Notes: generated by a model not told the origin, from the letters alone. Positions 47,781 through 56,362 are shown, counted from the stretch's first letter. The stretch is 64,000 nucleotides of DNA from Roseitranquillus sediminis (GCF_016918935.1 NZ_JAFFOB010000015.1:496001-560000), one strand, 5' to 3'. A program made the numbers and translations.

Positions 47781-49859
47781 TCACTCCCTCAGGTGCTCGC
47801 CGTAGCGGCCGAACTGGTCGAGGCTGACCGCCCGGCCGAGCTTGTCGAACTCGTCCTTCACCGCGCGCACGACGGCCGGCATGGCGAGCACCGGCGCCTC
47901 GCCCTCGCGCGCGCTCTGCAGGCAGGCGTTGAACACCGCCGAGCGGATGTGCCCGCCCGAGAGCGGGATGCGGTCGGCGAGAAAACGCAGGTCGAGGTCC
48001 GAGGTGTCGACGCCCGCGGGCAGCACCGCCTGCCAGATCCGCAGCCGCTCCTCGGGGCCAGGCAGGGGGAACTGCACCATGTAGCGCAGGCGCCGCATGA
48101 ACGCCTCGTCGAGGTCCTTCTTGCGGTTCGTGGCGAGGATCGCCATGCCCTTGAACCGCTCCATCCGCTCCAGCAGGTAGCTGACCTCGAGGTTGGCATA
48201 GCGGTCGTGCGCGTCCTTGACCTCCGTCCGCTTGCCGAAGAGCGCGTCGGCCTCGTCGAAGAACAGGATCACGTCGGCGGCGTCGGCGGCGTCGAAGAGG
48301 CGGCGCAGGTTCTTCTCGGTCTCGCCGATGTACTTGTTGACCACCTGGCTGAGGTCGATGCGGTAGATCGGCATGTCGACCGCGCGGGCGATGGCCTCGG
48401 CCGCCATGGTCTTGCCGGTGCCGGGCGGGCCGGCGAAGAGGGCGGAGAGGCCGCTCTCGTTCCACGCCCGCGCGGTGCCCCATTCATGGTGCACGCGGGT
48501 CAGCGCTGCGCTCGCGGCCACGATCTGGCGCACCTGCTCGGCCTGCCGCGCGGGCAGCATCAGCTCGTCGAGGTCGAAGCGCGGCGCGACGGGCTGCGCG
48601 AGGTCGCCGAGGTCGAGATCGGCGCGGCAGGCGGCGAAGAGGTCGTGCGCCTCGGGCGGGTGCTCCAGAGCCCGCACGGCGGCGGCGATGCGCGAGATCG
48701 TGCGGCCCTCGTAGCGGAAGCGGCGCGCGCACTCGGTCAGCGCGCGCCGCCCGACCTCGCCGGCCCAGACCGCCGGCAGCTCGCGGCGCCAGCAGGCGAG
48801 GCGCTCGTCGTAGGAGGCGGGAGCGAGCCGGACCCGAGCCAGCGTAACCTGCCTCGGCAGCTGCGCCACCGGGTCGCCGTCGTCCATGCCGACGAAGATC
48901 ACCAGCGGCAGCCGGGAGAGCCGTGCCAGCGGCAGCTCGGCCGCCGCCACGAACGGCAGGAAGAGCGCGTCGCCCCTGAGCCACGCGGTCACCATGGCGG
49001 ACGCAAGCGCGGCGGCGTTGGCAGCACCCGTCGGCTCGACCAAGGCCATCCCGAGAGAGCGAGCGATGGCCGCCGCCGTCTCGGCCCGCGGCGCGCCGGC
49101 TGTGCCGGAGATCGGGACGACGCTGGCGCGGTCGGTGGCGCGCGTCTTGAGCCGCGCAACGGGCAACTCCAGATCCTCGCCAGCCTTGGCGGCCGGTGGC
49201 ACCGGGCGGAGGCCGCGCGGTGCGGGCGGCGAAAACAGGAGCTGCGCCGCGACGGACGGGGCGACGCGGAGCGGGCTGTCCCATCCGGTGGGGGCGGGGT
49301 CCAGCAGGCCGTGCGCCACGAGCGGATGCGCCGGGTCGAGCAGGTCGATCGCCTCGTGCGGCGCATCCCACAGCCTCTGGAGCAGCGACAGCGTCGGCTC
49401 GCTCGCCCCGCCGTCGAGACAGGCGGAGACGACGGAGCCGCGCGCGCTGTCCACGACGCCGCCGAGCGCCAGCGCGAGAGCGAGGCAATCCACCTCGGAG
49501 AGGCCCAGCTCCCGCGCCAGCCAGCCGAACGAGCCGCGCGCCGGAGCGGCGGCGGTGGGTGCGGGCTCTGCGATCCGGCCGCTGAGCCACGCCGCCGTGG
49601 GGTCCGCGGCGAAGAAGGCGTGCCGGTCGGCGTCGTGGCGGCCGAGGTCGAGCGCGGTCGAGAGGGCGTCGTTCGCTGGCGGCAGCACGCCAGGCTCGTG
49701 CGCCGCGCCCTGCGGCGCGCGCTCGTGCCAGAGCCATGCGATCTCGCGCCTGAGCCGCAGCGTAGACTGCGCCAGCCAGTGCGCCGCCAGCCTGTCGTCG
49801 ACCCGCAGCTCCGGCTGGAAGCCGAGCGGCGCGCGCGTCTGACCGGCGGCGACGTTCAT
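47781..49859 (-). CDS. AAA+ ATPase of the injection system (Afp15/Pvc15-like)
   Basis: A 692-aa protein with a long N-terminal helical region and a C-terminal AAA+ module. Walker A is GPPGTGKT (about residues 475-482) and Walker B is ILFFDEADALF (about 530-540). Sensor 1 is ILATNRKKDLDEAFMRRLRY and sensor 2 lies in PLSGGHIRSAVFNACL. Every eCIS carries one such ATPase; it is proposed to aid assembly or cargo loading rather than sheath recycling. ATG 49859 overlaps the DUF4255 stop (ATGA); an in-frame extension upstream lies antisense-like inside that gene and is not used. Confidence 0.93.
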   Translation of the reverse strand: MNVAAGQTRAPLGFQPELRVDDRLAAHWLAQSTLRLRREIAWLWHERAPQGAAHEPGVLPPANDALSTALDLGRHDADRHAFFAADPTAAWLSGRIAEPAPTAAAPARGSFGWLARELGLSEVDCLALALALGGVVDSARGSVVSACLDGGASEPTLSLLQRLWDAPHEAIDLLDPAHPLVAHGLLDPAPTGWDSPLRVAPSVAAQLLFSPPAPRGLRPVPPAAKAGEDLELPVARLKTRATDRASVVPISGTAGAPRAETAAAIARSLGMALVEPTGAANAAALASAMVTAWLRGDALFLPFVAAAELPLARLSRLPLVIFVGMDDGDPVAQLPRQVTLARVRLAPASYDERLACWRRELPAVWAGEVGRRALTECARRFRYEGRTISRIAAAVRALEHPPEAHDLFAACRADLDLGDLAQPVAPRFDLDELMLPARQAEQVRQIVAASAALTRVHHEWGTARAWNESGLSALFAGPPGTGKTMAAEAIARAVDMPIYRIDLSQVVNKYIGETEKNLRRLFDAADAADVILFFDEADALFGKRTEVKDAHDRYANLEVSYLLERMERFKGMAILATNRKKDLDEAFMRRLRYMVQFPLPGPEERLRIWQAVLPAGVDTSDLDLRFLADRIPLSGGHIRSAVFNACLQSAREGEAPVLAMPAVVRAVKDEFDKLGRAVSLDQFGRYGEHLRE

Positions 49860-51031
49860 GTCAGCACCACGGTCGGGCTGGAGCGTGCCTGCTGGCCGTT
49901 GACGCGCAGGATCACGAGGTAGGTGCCGGGGTCGAGCGCTCCGGCCACACCCGGTACGTCGAGCTGCTGCTGGCCTTCGTGGCTGGTCACCGTGTCGAAG
50001 GCGTGCACGACCGCGCCGTCCTGCTGCATGGCCACGAGCACGTCGTCGTCTTCGCCGCCGAGCAGGAGGCCGGTGATTTCCAGGTCCGCCCCGTTGAGCG
50101 CGGCGCCGGTGACGACCGGCCGCAGTCGACCGGTCACCAGGTTCGACGAGCGGAAGCGCCCGCCGGGACGTGGCTCGCGCAGCCGGATCGGCAGCTCGCC
50201 CGCCGAGGGGCCGAGGCCGGAGGCGATGCGCCCCGCGCCGCCCGGACCGGGCTCCAGCCCCTCGACCTCGACTGCGAGGCGGTCCGGCCACTGGCCGGTC
50301 ACGCGCAGCACCTCGTCGCCCAGCACCGCCTCCAGCCCCGCGAGGTGGAGTTCATCCCCGTAGAGCGTAATCGTTTGGCCGGGCTCGAAAGCCGCCGGCT
50401 CCACCCGATCGAGCCGCGCGCCGAGCGACGGGATCACCGCGATGCCGCGGCCATCGAGGCCGATTTCGCTTGGCGGCGTGGTTGTGTAGTCGACGCCGAC
50501 CAGCAGCGCGTAGTTCGGCGGCTCGGCGGGAAGCAGGAGAACCGGCCGCACCTGCACCGCGACGGACAGGCGGTAGGTTTCGTCCGCGCCCTGCATGAGC
50601 TTCGAGAGCAGGTCGGGCGAGCTCTCCTCGAAGGTGATCTTGAGCGGCTCGGGGTTCTGCTCCAGCGCCGACTGCACGGGCGCATCCACCATCGGGTCGA
50701 GCCGCAGGAAGTTCAGCTCGTGCAGCGCCGTCATCCCTTGGCCCAGCAACTCGTGTGCCTCGGGGCTGTCGCTCTGATCGTCGGTGTCGAAGGCGGTGAG
50801 CAGGTAGCGCAGCGCGAGCCAGAGCGGGGGCGGGCCGCCGTCGAGGCTGACGTTGCGCAGGCTCGCCTCCTGCGTCGTCTCGTACAGAAAGAGGTTCAGC
50901 TTGGCGCCGCTGTCGGTCTGCGTGGCGACCTCGGGCTTGCCGACCGAGACGGCGTGGCCCCGCCTCATCAGGTGGTCCCGCAGCAGCATCGTCACCGCCC
51001 CGATCGCCCGCTGGGAATCCGCCCGTGCCAT
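49856..51031 (-). CDS. DUF4255 tail terminator/cap protein (Afp16/Pvc16-like)
   Basis: A 391-aa protein. The N-terminal 190 residues are the DUF4255 (Pvc16 N-terminal) domain: RAIGAVTMLLRDHLMRRG, KLNLFLYETTQEASLRNV, PPPLWLALRYLLTAFDTDDQ and LLGQGMTALHELNFLR. This domain forms the cap ring on the distal end of the tube and sheath. The C-terminal half consists of beta-rich Ig/IPT-like domains (FEPGQTITLYGDELHLAGLE; VVTGAALNGADLEITGLLLG), which some eCIS caps carry. It starts 10 nt after the proline-rich gene. Confidence 0.92.
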   Translation of the reverse strand: MARADSQRAIGAVTMLLRDHLMRRGHAVSVGKPEVATQTDSGAKLNLFLYETTQEASLRNVSLDGGPPPLWLALRYLLTAFDTDDQSDSPEAHELLGQGMTALHELNFLRLDPMVDAPVQSALEQNPEPLKITFEESSPDLLSKLMQGADETYRLSVAVQVRPVLLLPAEPPNYALLVGVDYTTTPPSEIGLDGRGIAVIPSLGARLDRVEPAAFEPGQTITLYGDELHLAGLEAVLGDEVLRVTGQWPDRLAVEVEGLEPGPGGAGRIASGLGPSAGELPIRLREPRPGGRFRSSNLVTGRLRPVVTGAALNGADLEITGLLLGGEDDDVLVAMQQDGAVVHAFDTVTSHEGQQQLDVPGVAGALDPGTYLVILRVNGQQARSSPTVVLT

Positions 51032-51041
51032 CCCGGCCTCC

Positions 51042-51887
51042 TCACGGTATCAGGAATCGGCGGCGGAGCCGGTTCGGCGACGGGGGCGGCGGGGCGCGTC
51101 GGCGAGGCTGCGGCGCGGACGGCGGCGGCGCGGCGGACGCGCTTGCGGGAGGCGGCGAAGCAGGTGGCGCCTCGACGGTGAGGTTGATCGTGCCGATCTC
51201 GATATCGACACGCTCCTCGACCGGAGCTGGCGCCACAGCTCGCTCCCGCGGCTCGCGTTCGGGGCGCGGGGGGGCGCGCGTCACGACCTCGACCTCCGGC
51301 GCGTCGGGGGAGGGCCGGCCTATCCGTCGTGCGGGAATCCGATCCTCGTCTCGCGGCGCCTCATGCTCCGGCACTGGCGTGGTGACGAGTACGGGCGGCT
51401 GCCGCGGAACCTCATTTCGCGCCGGCGAATCTGGCGTCGGCTCGGCAGGCGGCCGGTCGTTCGGCGCGACCCATTCGAATACATGCCGCAGCGTCTCGTG
51501 CCTCCGGACTTCTTGCCGCGGCGGCGCGCTGGCGACCTCGGGTTGCTCCTGGAGCGCTTCCTCGTGCGGGCGAGCGTCCGGCTGCCGGTCCTCGCGCCGT
51601 GGACTCGGCTGGGGCGGGTCGTGTGGCCGCGGAGGCTCGGGACGGGGTGTCGAGCGCTGGCTTGCCGGCGCGGGCGTTTCGGTAATCGCCGCCTGCGGCG
51701 GGGCCGGTTGCGGCGGCGTCACTGGCGGCGCGGCGGGCGCGGCCGCGGGGAAGGGTGGAAGCTCGACCTCCGTCGTCACCTCGCTGAGGTCGGGCCCGCC
51801 AAGATCGAGTGTCGGCGGACGCGCGATGGTCGCGACCTCGAGGCCGCTTTGCCGGACGAGGCGTGCGAGCCAGCTCATGCCGGCCAC
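51042..51887 (-). CDS. Proline-rich eCIS protein, unknown function
   Basis: A 281-aa low-complexity protein: a short N-terminal helix (MAGMSWLARLVRQSGLEVA), about 210 residues rich in Pro, Ala, Arg and Glu, and a short conserved-looking segment VDIEIGTINLTVEAPP before a Pro/Arg-rich basic tail. It overlaps the preceding gene by 13 nt, so it is translated from within the operon. The V-x-I-x-I-G-x-I segment recurs in small eCIS proteins as far as I know. A disordered linker or a scaffold is possible. Low sequence complexity alone makes homology weak, but its overlap and strand favour a real gene. Confidence 0.75.
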   Translation of the reverse strand: MAGMSWLARLVRQSGLEVATIARPPTLDLGGPDLSEVTTEVELPPFPAAAPAAPPVTPPQPAPPQAAITETPAPASQRSTPRPEPPRPHDPPQPSPRREDRQPDARPHEEALQEQPEVASAPPRQEVRRHETLRHVFEWVAPNDRPPAEPTPDSPARNEVPRQPPVLVTTPVPEHEAPRDEDRIPARRIGRPSPDAPEVEVVTRAPPRPEREPRERAVAPAPVEERVDIEIGTINLTVEAPPASPPPASASAAPPPSAPQPRRRAPPPPSPNRLRRRFLIP

Positions 51888-52672
51888 CCGTCGCCGTCAA
51901 GCGCGAGGTAGCGCCGCCGCCGCCAGGCTGGAATCGCCAAGACCTCGGCCTCGCTCCATCCGTAGCGGCGGGCGAGGCGGTCGACGTCCGAAATCATCCG
52001 CGCCTGCGCCCGCGAGAGCGAGGCGAGGAGCACGGCCTCGAGGTCTACCGGGATGCCGGACTGCCGCGCGCACTCGGGGCAGCGCACGTCGATCTCGAAG
52101 CAGGAGAGCGGGTCGAACGCCGCCAGCGCCTCGGCCGCGGCGGACCGTTCCTCAGCCGCGAGCGTACCGGAGATCACGAGCGAGGCGAGAAGCGCCGCCT
52201 CGGCCTCCGCGCCGTCGGCGTAGGCGCGGCGGCGCCAGAGCCTCTGGTCGGTGCCGCGCGGCCGGCGCAGGACGATCGGGCCGTCCTGCCCCGCGACATC
52301 CGTCTCCGGCCGGGCCTCGGCCGCCTGCGCCAGGGCGACCAGCTCGGGGACCGGCAGCTCGACCTCCATCCCCTCGCGGCAGTCGTCGTGCGGACAGCGC
52401 ACCTCCAGCGGCAGCGACTCCGTCCGCACCGTCTCGGCGTAGATGGCCAAGAGCCCGCCCACCCGAGCGGCGAGCGTCAGGCGCCACACCTCCTCGGGAT
52501 CCTCGACCGGCGGCTCCGCGCAGGTGGCGAGGACGGCGGTGACCAGCGCGGGTCGGTCGCGGGAGGAGAAGTCGATCTCCAGATCCTCGATCCGACCGAT
52601 GCCTCGCCAGCGATAGGAGGGGCGGCCGGATCGAAACCCCGGGACGATCGCCAGATCTGTGCGTGCGGACAT
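51875..52672 (-). CDS. Zinc-ribbon-containing eCIS protein
   Basis: A 265-aa protein with two CxxC-type knuckles about 110 residues apart: RCPHDDCREGMEVELP and RCPECARQSGIPVDLEA. This suggests one treble-clef or ribbon fold that binds zinc. The C-terminus (SDVDRLARRYGWSEAEVLA, IPAWRRRRYLALDG) looks like the tail-assembly-chaperone-type ending seen in phage and eCIS baseplate accessory proteins. It follows the tube gene by 44 nt. Role unknown; a chaperone for tube assembly or a baseplate accessory is plausible from position. Not an enzyme by visible motif. Confidence 0.75.
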   Translation of the reverse strand: MSARTDLAIVPGFRSGRPSYRWRGIGRIEDLEIDFSSRDRPALVTAVLATCAEPPVEDPEEVWRLTLAARVGGLLAIYAETVRTESLPLEVRCPHDDCREGMEVELPVPELVALAQAAEARPETDVAGQDGPIVLRRPRGTDQRLWRRRAYADGAEAEAALLASLVISGTLAAEERSAAAEALAAFDPLSCFEIDVRCPECARQSGIPVDLEAVLLASLSRAQARMISDVDRLARRYGWSEAEVLAIPAWRRRRYLALDGDGWPA

Positions 52673-52716
52673 CGCGGCTGCCTTCCTTTCGATGCCGGCA
52701 GGTCGGCGTCAGTGCA

Positions 52717-53241
52717 TCAGGCGCTTGCCGGCACGGGCGCGGTCTCGTCGGGCTCCTTAGTCTCGGGATCGCGTTCCCAGTACTCCAGTTCGAGCTTGAG
52801 CGATTCGATCGCCACCGCGTTGGCGTTGGCGTCGAGATCGGGAACGGCGGTGTATTCGCTGACCCAGCAGCGGTGGAGGAAGTAGCGCTTCACCACCTGG
52901 CCGCGCTCGTTCATCATCTCGAGCACGACGTCCTTGCGCATGTCCTTGAGGTCCATGCCGGGGTCGCCGCTCGGCGAGTGGATCCTGTTGGCCCACGCCT
53001 CGAACTCGGGGTCGTGGGTGATGCCGCGCTCCAGGGTGATGCCCTCGTAGGTGGTGCGGCCTGGGCTCTTGTGGTCGCGGCTGTTGTCGCCGCCGTCGCG
53101 GTGCGTCACGACCTCGGTCGTGCGCTTCAGCGCGCTGACCTTCGAGACGCCGAGAACCACGCGCTGGTCCCACAAGAGGCGGAACTTGTAGTTCTTGTAT
53201 GGGTCGATCCGGTGGGCGTTGGTGATGAAGCCGTTGGGCAT
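52717..53241 (-). CDS. Inner tube protein (T4 gp19-like, Afp1-like)
   Basis: A 174-aa tube protein: HRIDPYKNYKFRLLWDQRVV, VSKVSALKRTTEVVTHRDGG, TYEGITLERGITHDPEFEAW and RYFLHRCWVSEYTAVPDLDA. These match the phage T4 gp19/Hcp-like tail-tube family, whose hexamers stack into the hollow needle. C-terminal PETKEPDETAPVPASA is a variable tail. It lies 19 nt after the sheath gene. A single tube gene is present, whereas Afp and PVC have two. Confidence 0.95.
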   Translation of the reverse strand: MPNGFITNAHRIDPYKNYKFRLLWDQRVVLGVSKVSALKRTTEVVTHRDGGDNSRDHKSPGRTTYEGITLERGITHDPEFEAWANRIHSPSGDPGMDLKDMRKDVVLEMMNERGQVVKRYFLHRCWVSEYTAVPDLDANANAVAIESLKLELEYWERDPETKEPDETAPVPASA

Positions 53242-53260
53242 TCTCGCTCTCCCTCTGGGC

Positions 53261-55684
53261 TTAGCTCAGGTCGCCGGCGATCTGCTGGATGGTTATGACC
53301 ACGAATTCGGCCGGCTTCAGCGGCGCGAAGCCGACCTCGATGTTGACGATGCCGAGGTTGCGGTCGGCCTGCGTCGTCGTCTCGCCGTCGCACTTGACGA
53401 AGTAGGCGTCGCTCGGAGTCGAGCCCTGGAAGGCGCCCTGTCGAAAGAGGCCGTTCATGAAGACCCCGACGTTGAGGCGGATCTTGGCCCAGAGCGGTTC
53501 GTCGTTGGGCTCGAACACCACCCACTGGGTGCCGCGGTAGAGGCTCTCCTCGATCATCAGCGCGAGGCGGCGGATCGGGATGTACTTCCACTCGCTGCCG
53601 AGGTCGTCCGATCCGTCGAGCGTGCGTGCGCCCCAGTTGACGAAGCCCGCCACGAACTGCCGCGCGCAATTGACGCCGAGCTTGTTCAGGACGCCGTTCT
53701 CGAGGTCGGTGAGACTCGCGTTCAGGCCGACGATGTTGCGGATGTCGGCCTCGGTGCCCGCCGGAGCCTTCCAGACGCCGCGGGTGGCGTCGGTGCGTGC
53801 CATCAGACCGGCGATCGCGCCGGTCGAGCCGACCGCCTTCACCAGACCGCCGTCGTTGAAGAGCACCCTAGGATAGAAAACCGCGGAATGGTCCTTCACC
53901 ACCGTCGCCCGCATGTTGTTAACGTCGTCGGTGTTCTGCACGACCGCAGGCCGACCCTCGGCGTCGGTCCAGCTGTCGGGGGAGTCGATCAGCAGGAAGG
54001 CGCGGCGCGACTGGGCGTAGATGCTGGCCGGACCCCAGAGCGCCCTTCGCTCCGCCTCGGTCATCGCGTGGTCGGCCGGCAGCACGAAGAGGTTGACAAG
54101 GTCCACCGGGTCGAGCGCGTGGAAACCCGTCTTCTGCACCGGGTCGCCGACATACTCGGGAAAGCCGGGCGCGCCGCCGTCGGCACCGGTCTGGGTTGCG
54201 GCGTTGAACGTCACGAAGTCGCTCGTCCCGTTAGGACCGAGCGTGTACTGCCGCGAGTTCAGCTGGACGAAGCCGTCCGCCGTGCCCGCCTCGGGACCAG
54301 CGAACGCGATCCCGCTCGGCGTCTCGTTGAAGGTGCCGTCCTTGGCCAGCACCACGAGGTCGTGGCCGTGTAGCTCGGCGCGGTATCGCGAGCCGGGCGC
54401 GTTCGAGATCGCCTGCGAGATGATCTTCAGCTTCTCGCGAACGCCGTCGTTGTTGCCGTTGGCGCTGGACGAGAGGGCGTCAGTCGTAAATGGATCGCCG
54501 CCGCCGGTGGTCTGGATGTCGTTCGGCGCGGCGTCGAGCGGAATCGGCGTCTCGCTGCCGATGGTCACGCCGGTGAGGTCGCTCTGGTCCATGCCCGCGA
54601 GCGTGTTCAGCGCCGTCAAGTTGCCCGCGTCGTCCGTTAGGCGCACCAGCGAGCCGGTCGGTGCGGGCCGGAAGTCGCTGCGCCGCGCCATCTCGACGCC
54701 GCCGTTGTCGACGCCGAGCATCAGCCCGCCGGCGAGGTCCGAAGCGGCGGCCCGGCGCACGCGGACCTTCGCGGTGTCACCGCTCGTCGCGGTGATCCTC
54801 AGGAAGCGCTGCCCGCCGGCCTCTGCCGAGGCGTCGAGGCTGACCTCCACCGTCTGTGCCGGAACGAGCGCGGCGAGGGCGTTGTTGATGCGGTCCCGCA
54901 GCACGTCCTCAAGGGCGCCGATGTCGCCGATGCCGGCGTCGTTGACGTCGAGCGTCGAGAGGTCCACGGCGACGTAGGCCGAGCCGTTGACCGAGATCTC
55001 GAACCGTCGCGCGCCGGACGGGTTGCCGAAGGCGATCAGCCCGTCGAGCGTCGCCTGCACGCCGGCGAGGTCTGTTCCAAGCGGCCGCCGCGCCTCGGAG
55101 AAGCCGGGAAAGCTGCCCGCGTTCAGGTCGAGGCCCGCGTCGACCGCGAGCCGGACGAGGGCCGAGCTCTGGGTCACGAAGCTGGGCGCGAAGCGGGGGG
55201 AGGTCGGGTCCATCACCAGGTTCTGGTGGACCTCGCGCGCCACCTCGCGGCCGCCCTCCTCCTGAATGACCGTCAGGCTGAAGCTTTCGCCAGGGTTCGG
55301 CGTGTTGTAACCGACCTCCAGCCGGACGCCGTTGCCCCAGACGCCCGCCACCTTGGCTGTCGCGCGGAGAACGACGTTGCCCGCCAGGTTCTCGAGGTCA
55401 ATGCCCGCGGCCTGCGCTCCCGCGCCGGCTAGGCGGACGACGTAGGTGTCGCTGCCGCCGTTGGCGAAGAAGAGGCTGAGGCTCGCCGCCAGCTCGCTTT
55501 CGGGGTGGGCGCCGCCGAAGGTGCGGAGGAAGTCCGCGTAGCTGAGGCACCGCACGGGCTTGTTGATCGGACCCTTCTGCGTTCGCCCGAAGAACGCGCC
55601 GATCGACGTGGCGACGCCGGTGATCGTCTTTACGCCGCTCGATTTTTCAACGATGTAGACGCCGGGATAGCTGACCTGCACCAT
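53261..55684 (-). CDS. Contractile sheath protein (Afp2-4-like), enlarged
   Basis: An 807-aa phage-sheath-family protein, the first gene of the operon. GGGAG precedes ATG 55684. N-terminal VSYPGVYIVEKSSGVKTITG is the classic handshake start. The C-terminal core (GARTLDGSDDLGSEWKYIPI, RRLALMIEESLYRGTQWVVF, NDEPLWAKIRLNVGVFMNGL, NIEVGFAPLKPAEFVVITIQ) is full and conserved. Typical eCIS sheaths are about 350-500 aa. Here the extra length lies between about residues 120 and 480, in beta-rich sequence (FEISVNGSAYVAVDLSTLDV; VRLTDDAGNLTALNTLAG) that should decorate the outer surface. Only one sheath gene exists in the cluster. Confidence 0.95.
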   Translation of the reverse strand: MVQVSYPGVYIVEKSSGVKTITGVATSIGAFFGRTQKGPINKPVRCLSYADFLRTFGGAHPESELAASLSLFFANGGSDTYVVRLAGAGAQAAGIDLENLAGNVVLRATAKVAGVWGNGVRLEVGYNTPNPGESFSLTVIQEEGGREVAREVHQNLVMDPTSPRFAPSFVTQSSALVRLAVDAGLDLNAGSFPGFSEARRPLGTDLAGVQATLDGLIAFGNPSGARRFEISVNGSAYVAVDLSTLDVNDAGIGDIGALEDVLRDRINNALAALVPAQTVEVSLDASAEAGGQRFLRITATSGDTAKVRVRRAAASDLAGGLMLGVDNGGVEMARRSDFRPAPTGSLVRLTDDAGNLTALNTLAGMDQSDLTGVTIGSETPIPLDAAPNDIQTTGGGDPFTTDALSSSANGNNDGVREKLKIISQAISNAPGSRYRAELHGHDLVVLAKDGTFNETPSGIAFAGPEAGTADGFVQLNSRQYTLGPNGTSDFVTFNAATQTGADGGAPGFPEYVGDPVQKTGFHALDPVDLVNLFVLPADHAMTEAERRALWGPASIYAQSRRAFLLIDSPDSWTDAEGRPAVVQNTDDVNNMRATVVKDHSAVFYPRVLFNDGGLVKAVGSTGAIAGLMARTDATRGVWKAPAGTEADIRNIVGLNASLTDLENGVLNKLGVNCARQFVAGFVNWGARTLDGSDDLGSEWKYIPIRRLALMIEESLYRGTQWVVFEPNDEPLWAKIRLNVGVFMNGLFRQGAFQGSTPSDAYFVKCDGETTTQADRNLGIVNIEVGFAPLKPAEFVVITIQQIAGDLS

Positions 55685-55955
55685 GGGGATCTCCCTCGAC
55701 GTGGGCTATGTCGTGCCCACGCGCGAATGGCGCGCGAGCGGGTGTCGCGGTGGCGCGTCCTGCGCCCGGAGCGGCGTGTCGGGGCTTACGGGGCGTCAGC
55801 AGGCCCGGAAAATCGAAGGCCCGTCGGTCCGCGCCTCAACATACTGAAATATCGGCCATAAAATTGGCGCAATCGAACTGCTTTGAATGGGAGGCTAATC
55901 CGAATTTGAGATTCGGACAAGCTTTCCTGTCGTGCCGGTTGTGGAGCGGGCCGTG
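55685..55955 (-). promoter_or_regulatory. Upstream region of the eCIS operon, probable promoter
   Basis: A 271-nt intergenic stretch. Bases 55840-55905 are clearly richer in A+T than the surroundings and most likely hold the operon promoter, although I could not fix convincing -35 and -10 boxes. A perfect inverted repeat TCCGAAT-TTGAG-ATTCGGA (55899-55917) lies just upstream of that stretch; it could be a regulator site, or part of the end of the DUF3140 transcript, though no T tract follows. The remaining 150 nt to the sheath ATG would be an unusually long leader. Confidence 0.35.
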
Positions 55956-56300
55956 CTATTTGAGCGGGTCGTGCCCCCAATTCATGAGCGAATGGCGCCA
56001 GCGGGAATGTTCCTTGTCCTCGGTGGGTCCGCCCTGCGCCGTGTGGCGGTGGACGTAGCCCACCACCTTGTTCATCCAGTCGTGGTCGTCCTCAGTCAGG
56101 TCTGCCACCTTCTTGCGCTTGAGCGCGACAATGCGGCGGCCGGACTTGTGGCCGGTGCTCTCGCCGTCGCCGCTGGTGTCGCCGACCGACTGCGACTCCT
56201 CGGTTTCCAGCCAGTCCTCCAGCTCTTTTGGCGTCATGTTAGTTGCCTCGGAGAATTCGGCACGGACCTGCTTGCGCTCGTCCTCGGTCCTCTCGGTCAT
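55956..56300 (-). CDS. DUF3140 family protein
   Basis: A 114-aa hydrophilic protein from ATG 56300. The family is recognised by FSEATNMTPKELEDWLETEE and KRKKVADLTEDDHDWMNKVV with YVHRHTAQ. Members are small bacterial and fungal proteins, some compared with DNA-binding proteins; the function is not established. It lies upstream of the eCIS operon on the same strand, separated by 271 nt, so it is probably independent. Confidence 0.85.
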   Translation of the reverse strand: MTERTEDERKQVRAEFSEATNMTPKELEDWLETEESQSVGDTSGDGESTGHKSGRRIVALKRKKVADLTEDDHDWMNKVVGYVHRHTAQGGPTEDKEHSRWRHSLMNWGHDPLK

Positions 56301-56362
56301 TCGGCGTCTCCCGGTCTGGTCGTGGCGAAGCGATCCGGCGGTCGAGGTGGTTCCCTGTTCCG

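Noticed and set aside
46782..49922. Plus-strand open frame of over 1000 codons opposite the ATPase and tube-adaptor genes
   Set aside because: Antisense shadow of well-supported genes, no ribosome site or family motif.
26019..55684. Prophage or tailocin interpretation of the tail-like cluster
   Set aside because: No terminase, portal, capsid, integrase, holin or endolysin is present, while DUF4255, an AAA+ ATPase, CIS_tube and DUF4157 proteins are, which fits eCIS.
36761..55684. Type VI secretion system
   Set aside because: No TssB/TssC pair, ClpV, TssJLM membrane complex or TssK; the single large sheath and DUF4255 cap do not fit.
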